Source: Hypomyces perniciosus
Lineage: Eukaryota > Ascomycota > Sordariomycetes > Hypocreales > Hypocreaceae
Length of the DNA: 64,000 nt
Direction of reading: 5' to 3'
Assembly: GCA_008477525.1 (NCBI GenBank)
Contig: SPDT01000007.1
Location: 3,286,001 to 3,350,000 of the forward strand
Shown here: in pieces, positions 56,710-64,000 of the stretch
Numbering within the stretch: the first letter of the stretch is position 1
How the letters are laid out: each line of letters opens with the position of its first letter
The notes under the pieces: generated by a model
What the model saw: the letters and a program-made list of their open reading frames with translations, nothing else
What the model was told of the DNA's origin: nothing
The model's database searches: none
Program-made: the position numbers and the translations under genes

Positions 56710-58200
56710 CTAAAGATAACAGGCCACGAGATTATCCAGAAACTTATCTAACTCGATGATGCGAAACCTGTTGCACCACTGCGCCTTCCATTTGTGATTG
56801 GCCCATGTGGAAGAGAGACTGCTCTTCCAGGAGACCACCTCGACGTTCCAACCCATTCTCAATGCTCGTTCAACATATGTGAAGAAACCATCAGAGTATT
56901 GTGCGGGTTTTGCATCACCGGTCGCCAAGACTATGGTGCCCTGCTCCTGGAAGTATTCCATGACAGATTCGGCGATGCGCGTTTGTAGAGTCTCGTCGAC
57001 AAGGTCTTCGACATAACGGACACCGACCGATGTCTTATCAGACGAGGAAGGATCACCGATGCGCTTACGCTCTCTAAGATCAACATGATAGCCGAGTTTG
57101 CGCAATTCCTGGACGTACCGAGGCTCTTGACGGCCAGGGACAATGGAACACCCTACGTTGAGGGCGACGGTGTGGCGCCCCCGAACAAGGACCTCAGTAA
57201 GGAATTGCAGATTGAGATGCGGCAAGGGCGAAAAGTAAGTGCCTTCCCCAAGCACATACTTCTTCCTGAGGGCGTTCTGGAAGCCAATGTCGATGTTTGA
57301 CATATCGACAAAGACATGGGTACCGTTTGCTGTGACAGTAGGATATTTCGTCGCCATAACTGCATCAAGGGCACGGTGGGGGATGAGATCCATCGCCAAA
57401 GACTCGTGCTTCTCCTCTTTGGTACGTAATTGTTCGTAAACGCTACCGGCAGATCCATCCTTGCCGGAGTGATAAGAAAACAACAAGCCAAGGCGTGATG
57501 CAGACTTGTTGTGTTTGGTGCTGGGTGGGGTTACAAAGGCATGTTGCCTATGCGAAGATGGCCTTTTGTTAATAACAGTGATTTGCCAGGGAAGCTGCTT
57601 ATGCATCGAGCTTGGGGGTGTGGAGGCAGGTGTTAGTGGGCGGTCGACCTCGGAATCAGCTCCAGACTCTGAGTCGAGGTCGACGTCTGATGATGAAGAA
57701 CCCACTTCCGGGATATTTTGGCTCGGTATCGTCCTCTCCAGAACAGAGAAGGGCGCGTTTCTGGCATTGGGCTCATATGCGGAGCACGTAACAGGTTGTA
57801 CCGCATCACAACTCAAGGGGGATAGTGATGAATTTGACGCGCCGATGGCGACGGGAGGGCATGGAACACGATTTCCGACAGTGTTATCATTTGCTCCTAG
57901 GGGGTAGGCTGAACCTTGAGGCTCCTCATGCGACACAACAGATTGAAACGTGGTGATGACCTTGCCGAAGTCTCCGAGCTTTGTTGGCCTCCCCGTGACA
58001 TGGCAAGAGAGTTGTTCGCCGCTGGCAGGGGAGACATGTCGCTGATCTTGGGAACTTATCAGCTTTGCAACATGGAGCCTTGTGAAGTTCCCAAGCTTTG
58101 GTGGACAGTCCTGCCAGGCAGGGCTAGATCTTTCTGGACACTCATCGCTACCTGCGGCGGAGTGAGTTCGACGGGACAGTGAATCTGTATCTAAGTTCAT
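56710..58200 (-). CDS. NYN-domain protein (putative ribonuclease)
   Basis: Single exon, 496 aa. The first about 290 residues are Ser/Pro-rich and disordered with one acidic patch (SSSSDVDLDSESGADSEVD). The C-terminal part is a NYN (PIN-like) domain. It begins HVFVDMSNIDIGFQNAL (about residue 295; first acidic residue). VALNVGCSIVPG and LRKLGYHVDLRERK follow, then IVLATGDAKPAQYSDGFFTYVERAL (about 424; another acidic residue), with MGWNVEVVSWKSSLSSTW near the end. NYN proteins such as Limkain-b1/MARF1 are RNA nucleases or RNA-binding factors; the fungal version is uncharacterised as far as I know. The DMSN/TGD pair fits an intact metal-binding site, so nuclease activity is plausible but inferred. 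Confidence 0.85.
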   Translation of the reverse strand: MNLDTDSLSRRTHSAAGSDECPERSSPAWQDCPPKLGNFTRLHVAKLISSQDQRHVSPASGEQLSCHVTGRPTKLGDFGKVITTFQSVVSHEEPQGSAYPLGANDNTVGNRVPCPPVAIGASNSSLSPLSCDAVQPVTCSAYEPNARNAPFSVLERTIPSQNIPEVGSSSSDVDLDSESGADSEVDRPLTPASTPPSSMHKQLPWQITVINKRPSSHRQHAFVTPPSTKHNKSASRLGLLFSYHSGKDGSAGSVYEQLRTKEEKHESLAMDLIPHRALDAVMATKYPTVTANGTHVFVDMSNIDIGFQNALRKKYVLGEGTYFSPLPHLNLQFLTEVLVRGRHTVALNVGCSIVPGRQEPRYVQELRKLGYHVDLRERKRIGDPSSSDKTSVGVRYVEDLVDETLQTRIAESVMEYFQEQGTIVLATGDAKPAQYSDGFFTYVERALRMGWNVEVVSWKSSLSSTWANHKWKAQWCNRFRIIELDKFLDNLVACYL

Positions 58201-59140
58201 GATGGAGTCCGGAGAATATCATAAAGGGATGGAACGTGCCAAATTCCATGAACCTTGGGGGCAAGGTGTATGTATGTTAAGGAGCAAGGCGAATGTGAGA
58301 AAAAGAGGACAAGCTCCCGGCTTGAAATGTAGACGATAACCGATCCGATTAGATGGTATCCCGAAATAGATAGAAACAGTAAAGAAAATGATCCAATATG
58401 CAGGATATATATATATATAGCTTTATGAAACAAATGTTTGATGATTCGATCCAAAAAAAAAGGTTCAGGATTTTGTTATGATGTGATATACGGCCAGCAC
58501 TGAATCGCAAGTAATGTGGAGATGGATGAAACGCGAGAGCTGGAGACAAAGCAGGCGCAATATCAAATAAGAAACAAGGATAATGTGCAGATTTCAACGA
58601 AAAGGAGCTTCGTGCTGTGCGTTGAACAGACAGAGAAGGAAATAATACCATGACTCAATGAATGTAGGTTGGAATTGTTGGTCAGGCGCCGTGTTTGTCG
58701 AGGCCTAACTAGGTAATCGTCATCACGTTAAGCCACTCTTGATGTGGCGAAGCAGGTTTGTCCACCTACGAATCGCCACGCAGAAATGTGGCTTAAACAC
58801 GCTCGTAGGAGCTTACCGTCATGAACGGTTTGACGTTTTCTCTCAAACCCCATACGGGAAGGGATTTTTAAAAGACTGAAGCGTCCAAAAGAAAAACAAT
58901 TTATTTAGAATGGCCTCTGGTCTTACGAGCTTGTTTATTGAATGCAGTAAGCCGACATCGTGAACTTGGCCTGGGGCTTGCAGCCAGTACCATTGGTGAT
59001 CAGGAAATGGCATTAGGTTTATTGCCTCAGAAGCTCATGATTGAAACATATGATGACCCGATACTATTATGAGCAAAAATGGTAGAGAAACCGGGTAACG
59101 AAAGCAACATATAAATTGATCAGACTCCATTAACATTTCA
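58201..59140. other. NYN gene promoter / SDS23 3' flank
   Basis: Both neighbours are on the minus strand. An (AT)n run lies at about 58405-58419 and an A9 run near 58453. No gene is recognised. Confidence 0.55.
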
Positions 59141-60831
59141 TCACCTTCTCATGTCAATGCTTGCTCGGGATGAATCTAGGCTAGGCCGCACTGAGCTGCT
59201 GGAGCTTCGTCGACGCCTTGCCCGCTGCTCCCACGGATCCGCAGGATGTAATCCCGTAGATTTTGCAAATATGTTGAGAACATCTGTAAGGGAAATAACG
59301 CCAGTTAGTTTACCCGAAAGGCGGGCTCCCGCCATAGTAGATGCGGGTACGACCGCAATCGGTACGGGAGATGGCGGCGCTACACTTGGAGCTGATCCCC
59401 CTGACGCAGAAGTCTGCGGCGCGATCATCGGTGTCGCGGGGGTTGACGGTGACGGTGACGGTGACACCGATTCCACAATCCACATGCGATGCGATCTCGT
59501 AGCTACCAGCTTGGCTACAGTATGCGCTAGTGTTGAATAAGGGTTTACATAAAAGACCGGAAAGGTGTCCTGTCCACTTTCCACGCCCCTCTCATTTAGT
59601 ATGACGGAGATGAAATGCATGCAGGACTCGTTGAGAAGAGGGGCGCTTGAAGAGTTCGTTAGATGCCGCACGTCCTTTGTCGAGATGTTGCCCACCACGT
59701 TCTGTCCATTGTCGACAACGGCCACGCTCGACAGGCCTTCTTCGTACATGACAGTCAGGGCGCCTGTAAGTGGAGCATCAGAGCTACATGTGTGTCAGCA
59801 CCGCTAATGATCGGCTCCTGTCCTACCTGTCGTCTAAGCTCACAGGGCAAATTCAAGCTTACTTGACAGAGATAGTATGTTGGGTTCCAACGCCCAGGTC
59901 TCGTAGCATGGCGGGGTACAGTCGATCAATGGTAGGAAAGTTGACCCCTTCGTTCCAAAAGAACTCCACCATGCGAAGTTGGCTCATGATTCCAGTTATG
60001 CCACCAGATGGCTCTGTAACCAGGATCCTGTGAATACCACTACCGAGGACCTCGATGGCCTGGGACAGGTTGGCGGTCGAATCAAGCTTGACCAAGGCCT
60101 CCCTGCGGCAAAGTGTCTGTATTTCTCGGAGTGGTATGCGAACGCCCTGTTGTGCCTTGGACATAATATCACGGAAAAGAGTGATCTCATGGTCTTCGGG
60201 CCGAGAGAGACCAATGACAAGGAGCAGATAGGCATTCAAGTCGTTGTAATCAAATGCGGAGACCGGACTCTTTGAGGTTGCATCCTCTCGCACGAGAACG
60301 ACGCTCGTCGGGCTTTTGAGCAACATCTGTGAATGTGATTTTAGGTAAGCGGAGAGAGCACTTGGCCTTGGGGATTTGGAGAGCCCAAGCAGGATTGTTG
60401 AAAATCGGTGAACAACGCTCACTCACCATGGTTGCTTCCTCCACACTGGAGTCAATTCCCACCCACCTGACGTCTTCGGGAGAGACAAGCTCCCCCACAG
60501 TTATATCGCGCCATTCCCGCCCAGCGAACTTTGGATTTGTATGCTTGTTGGCAGAGGGAGGGTGGTTCAAGAGGTCTTGAATGGCCGCTTGGGTAAGGGA
60601 AGGATGCCGGTGGCGGGGAGATGGAGGAACGTTGCGGAGGTTTTCAACAAAACTTTGGCGATGAGCTGACTTGCTGATGCTGGGTGCAGAAGAAGAAGCC
60701 TTCTGGATGGTAGATAGCGGCTTGGGAGCCGATGAGGTGGTTGGGATGTCGGCACCAATGCTGCTTGAGCTTGAGCTTACATTCCCCCCTTCTCTGACTT
60801 CCTTGTCACCAACATCCAAAGAGGGTTCCAT
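59141..60831 (-). CDS. SDS23: CBS-domain protein Sds23
   Basis: Three exons on the minus strand: 60831-60427, 60326-59863 and 59783-59141, giving 503 aa. Yeast and fission-yeast Sds23 (Moc1) binds and restrains PP2A-type and PP1-type phosphatase activity, and links nutrient state with cell-cycle progression. A Ser-rich N-terminus is followed by [29 protein letters not shown] (first CBS). [21 protein letters not shown] is the typical Sds23 signature. The second and third CBS motifs are [20 protein letters not shown] and [38 protein letters not shown] and [13 protein letters not shown] form the fourth. The start is placed at MEPSLDV (60831); the frame is open 20 codons further. A GACGGT tandem repeat within exon 3 encodes the alternating Ser-Pro run. 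Confidence 0.93.
59445..59465. repeat. GACGGT hexanucleotide repeat in SDS23
   Basis: GACGGT is repeated three times plus a half unit on the plus strand, inside exon 3 of SDS23. On the coding strand it reads as alternating Ser-Pro codons (VSPSPSPST). Copy-number change would add or remove whole Ser-Pro pairs without shifting the frame. Confidence 0.85.
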
Positions 60832-62389
60832 CTGGGCTATTTGGTGATAGAGGAGGTGGTGCTTGAAGCTTGACTGACACTGGCTGTGCAAAGATGACGA
60901 CGCAATTAGTAACAGACGGCAATCGAAGATGGGTGGATGATAACGATGAGTGATGAGGCAGAGGGGTTATCTACAGAAAGACGGGAGTCAATGTTAGGAA
61001 CGGTAGGGGCGTGTAGCGTGAGTGAGTGAGTGAATTCTTATGCGGTTGTCTTGAATCTCGATGAATTGTTTCGGAGAGCTTCACAAGAAAGCTGTGAGGT
61101 CAGATAGTAGCACCATCCATCCATGGAGGCCATAATAAACCTCGAAACTACCCCGCTATTTGGTGCTATTACCCTATAGGCCGCGTAGGCTGGAGATCCC
61201 CACTTTGGGAAAGTCATATTATTAGTACTAGGTACTCCGTACCTTACCTAGTAGTACTACTACCTAGTAGTACTTCATACTTCGTACTACAGAGTTACCC
61301 GTACATACGTCAGACTCGGCGTGAGCCGTGTTGATGACCTCGCAGCCTTGCGACAGCTACAGAGAATGCCTGTCGTGATAACGGAAACGGACTGTGGGGA
61401 CTCAGTCCACAAATCGCAACGGATTGATGATCACCCAAGACGTATCTCTGTATAGTGTGTACGGAAGTAATATGCCTGACAAAGACCATGGTTGGGCAAT
61501 GCCCCAAGTCTCAACTACAGGCAGATTTTCCATGAAAAGGAACCTCATGACGACCAAATGCAGCACTGACACATGATATGCTAGGATCCCTGATGCATAA
61601 ACAAAGCCCTCTCAGTGGTGGAGGAGAGCTGTCGGCCGATATTATTGTGGCTTTTGTGCGAGCGCATTCACGAATGCCTTGTTCTACTACACCGAACATG
61701 CGCAATCCGAGTGCTACTACTATTATAGAGTAGTACTATTAATAATTGGAATGTATTGGGACCCAGGCGAGATTGATTTGAAGCCTGCCTGCCGTCTTGT
61801 TGGTTGGCCAGCCAATCTCGACATACGGAGTACAAAGCCGCGAACAAATTTTCTCTGGTTGCCATCAGTGATTTTTTTTTCCTAACCATTAACGCAACGC
61901 AGATCGGTAGGGTCTTCTGTAAGTTAGACGCCTAAATTAGCAGCATGTCCATATGCAGGTTTTCATGTGCAAAGGCAAAGGGCAGAGAGAAAATGTTTGC
62001 AGGGCAAAACTCGTCTCTCCCTAGTTGAAACAGCCCTTTGTTTGTTTTCACCTGTCCTGCTTCCCCAATACAAGATTCTATCTCGCCCTCGTCCAACATT
62101 CCCCAGCGTTTCTTTCTTTGGGGCTGTCTGCCCGTGGCGTATCGCATAGATCTGTCCCATCCATGCCTTTCTGGCGCACGCGCCAAAAACGCACCAAAGG
62201 CTTCCCCTCCCCCACTTTCTCCCACCCACCAAAGAACGAAACGCCGATTTCTGAATCCAGCCGTCCTTTTCTCCTGCTTTTTCCACCGCCAGTTGAGCTG
62301 TGATACCCATTACTCCTACGCGCCTCGATCGCAGAGATACATAGCAGACGGATCTTGCACGGCGTTCCCGTCCGTCGGCCGTAGCAATC
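60832..62389. other. Divergent intergenic region (SDS23 / KAP121)
   Basis: These 1.56 kb lie between divergent starts. A dense cluster of GTACT/TAGTA words, with TACTCCGTACC and ACTTCGTACT, lies at 61221-61290; another TACGGAGTAC lies near 61822. (GAGT)n lies near 61018-61033. A pyrimidine-rich leader (62200-62390) precedes KAP121. No gene is recognised. Confidence 0.6.
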
Positions 62390-64000
62390 ATGTCTCTCCT
62401 ATCTCCAGACGTTCACGCGGAACTGACCCAGCTTTTGCAAGCCCTCCAATCCTCCGACAATGGCATCCGCTCCCAGGCCGAAGAACACCTTCAGAATAGC
62501 TGGACAAGTGTCCGACCAGAGGTTCTTCTGATGGGTCTTGCTGAGCAGATCCAGGGCGTAGAGAACAATGCCGTATGTCTTTCCCCTTTCTCTCCCACAA
62601 TACCTGCCTCTGCGGCCCAACCATCAACAAAGCCTGGTGTCTGATACTGCCGTCTAGACTCGCTCCTTCGCCGCCGTAATCTTCCGGCGAATCGCCTCCA
62701 AAACCAGGAAAACCGAGTCTGGCAACAATGTCGATGTGTTCTACTCCCTGGCAAAAGATCAGGCCGCCGTGATCCGCCAAAAACTCCTCGAGACCCTTGG
62801 ATCCGAAACCGATAGAGCGGTCCGAAACAAAATCAGTGATGCTGTCGCTGAGGTCGCGAGGCAATATACCGACAATAGTCAGTAGTGATATACGGGACCT
62901 TCATTGTATAGGCTGGTGCTAATTCTCACACTCGGCAGACGACTCTTGGCCGGAGCTTCTTGGGGCTCTCTTCCAGCTAAGCCAAGCACCCGAGCCCGAG
63001 AAGCGTGAGAACGCGTATAGGGTCTTCGCCACGACTCCTGGTATCATTGAGAAGCAGCACGAAGAAGCAGTTATCCAGGCTTTCCAAAGAGGATTCAAGG
63101 ATGATGCCGTCCAGGTGCGCTCCCAGTCCACTAACCTTGCCCAGCAAACGATTAACCGCTTCGAATAGGTCCGCCTGGCCGCCATGGATGCCTTTGCATC
63201 TTTCTTCAGAACCATCAGCAAGAAAGGTCAATCTAAGTACTATGCCTTGATTCCCGACGTGCTCAACATCCTTCCCCCGATCAAAGATACTCAAGATTCA
63301 GACGACCTCAGCAAGGCTCTCGTGGCCCTCATCGACCTGGCAGAAACCGCACCAAAAATGTTTAAGCCACTCTTCCACAATCTTGTTCAGTTCAATATTT
63401 CCGTCATCCAAGATAAGGAGCTGGATAACATCTGCAGGCAGAATGCCTTGGAGCTAATGGCCACCTTTGCTGATTATGCGCCGTCAATGTGCCGAAAAGA
63501 TGCGTCTTATACAACCGACATGATCACCCAGTGTCTCAGCTTAATGACAGATCTTGGTGAGGACGATGACGATGCAGCAGAGTGGCTAGCTTCTGATGAT
63601 GTGAGCGAATCCCTGGTGTTGCCCAAGTCCGGAAACCACATTCTGACAAGCAGCTATAGCTCGAAGCCGACGAAAGTGACCAAAACCATGTTGCTGGGGA
63701 ACAGACTATGGACCGCATTGCTAACAAGCTAGGTGGCCAGACGATCCTGGCTCCTACATTCAACTGGCTTCCTCGCATGATGACGTCGATGGCCTGGAGG
63801 GATCGCCACGCAGCTCTCATGGCCATCTCTGCCATTTCGGAGGGTTGTCGGGACCTCATGATTGGGGAGCTCAGCCAAGTGCTCGACTTAGTCATTCCCG
63901 CTCTTCAGGATCCGCATCCGCGTGTGCGCTGGGCTGGCTGCAACGCTCTGGGACAGATGAGCACTGACTTCGCGCCAAAGATGCAGAGTGATTGTTATGA
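62390..64000 (+). CDS. PSE1: Importin beta-3 / karyopherin Kap121 (Pse1), 3' end outside the window
   Basis: Exons in the window: 62390-62572, 62658-62877, 62939-63114, 63169-63600 and 63660 onward, still open at 64000. HEAT-repeat sequence is recognisable from the start: [110 protein letters not shown] and [18 protein letters not shown] follow, diagnostic of IPO5/Kap121. It carries ribosomal proteins, transcription factors and other cargo into the nucleus. The gene is complete at the 5' end; about half of the protein is missing to the right. Introns are 54-85 nt. The ATG at 62390 sits in ATCATGTCT, follows a long pyrimidine-rich leader, and is the natural family start. Confidence 0.94.

Noticed and set aside
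1..64000. tRNA, rRNA, CRISPR or prokaryote-type features
   Set aside because: I searched by eye for B-box-like GGTTCGANTCC, rRNA-like blocks and spaced direct repeats, and found none that hold up. A covariance-model scan would be needed to exclude a tRNA fully.

Overview
The window is nuclear DNA from a filamentous ascomycete. Genes carry short spliceosomal introns (about 50-130 nt, GT...AG, often with CTGAC/CTAAC-like branch sites). The set includes Pezizomycotina-type forms of Ubp8, Rbd2, NUO-40, Efm5 and an Fks1 with a Gly/Tyr/Gln/Asp-rich N-terminus. The protein sequences look most like Sordariomycetes, probably Hypocreales; that placement is inferred from general resemblance, not from an alignment. 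I see no rRNA, tRNA, CRISPR, secondary-metabolite cluster or autonomous transposon.

Layout, left to right (positions in bases). 1-874: AT-rich DNA with a MITE-like inverted-repeat element (343-667). 875-3866: RSC1/2-type chromatin remodeller subunit (+). 5144-6052: mitochondrial carrier (-). 6675-9162: RAD54 (+), with an apparent one-base frameshift in a C9 tract. 9828-11921: Ytp1-like membrane protein (-). 14613-15452: LACTB2-type metallo-beta-lactamase fold protein (-). 16527-18415: SAGA deubiquitinase Ubp8 (+). 18759-20017: Efm5 methyltransferase (-). 20441-22027: complex I 40 kDa subunit (-). 22615-23877: proteasome lid subunit Rpn9 (+). 24150-26235: GPI transamidase subunit Gaa1 (-). 26838-27877: rhomboid Rbd2 (-). 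28643-31199: mitochondrial aconitase (-). 32676-33155: Bud20-type zinc finger (+). 33258-33996: DASH subunit Dam1 (-). 35431-36929: Csr1/Sfh2-type Sec14 protein (+). 37098-37873: HINT nucleotide hydrolase (-). 38675-39402: Mog1 (+). 39759-41849: SprT/GCNA-type protease (-). 45106-51062: 1,3-beta-glucan synthase Fks1 (+). 52022-53817: serine palmitoyltransferase Lcb1 (+). 54528-56014: GH17 cell-wall glucanase broken by an in-frame TGA (+). 56710-58200: NYN-domain protein (-). 59141-60831: Sds23 CBS protein (-). 62390-64000: importin Kap121/Pse1, cut by the window edge (+).

Most genes are single-copy housekeeping functions: chromatin and repair, proteasome and ubiquitin, mitochondrial energy metabolism, ER/Golgi lipid and GPI metabolism, nuclear transport, kinetochore and cell wall. 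They are not an operon or an obvious cluster. Fks1 (glucan synthesis), Lcb1 (sphingolipid) and a GH17 glucanase lie side by side and all concern the cell surface, but nothing shows that they are co-regulated.

The most useful second looks are two reading-frame lesions (RAD54 C9 tract; GH17 in-frame TGA), a tyrosine at the first position of the echinocandin hot spot 1 of Fks1, a roughly 300-codon stop-free extension 5' of the Csr1-like gene, two micro-exons (14 and 15 nt), an inverted-repeat element at the left edge, and a short TACTCCGTA/TACGGAGTA word that recurs only in non-coding DNA. I found no convincing wholly new biological system here.
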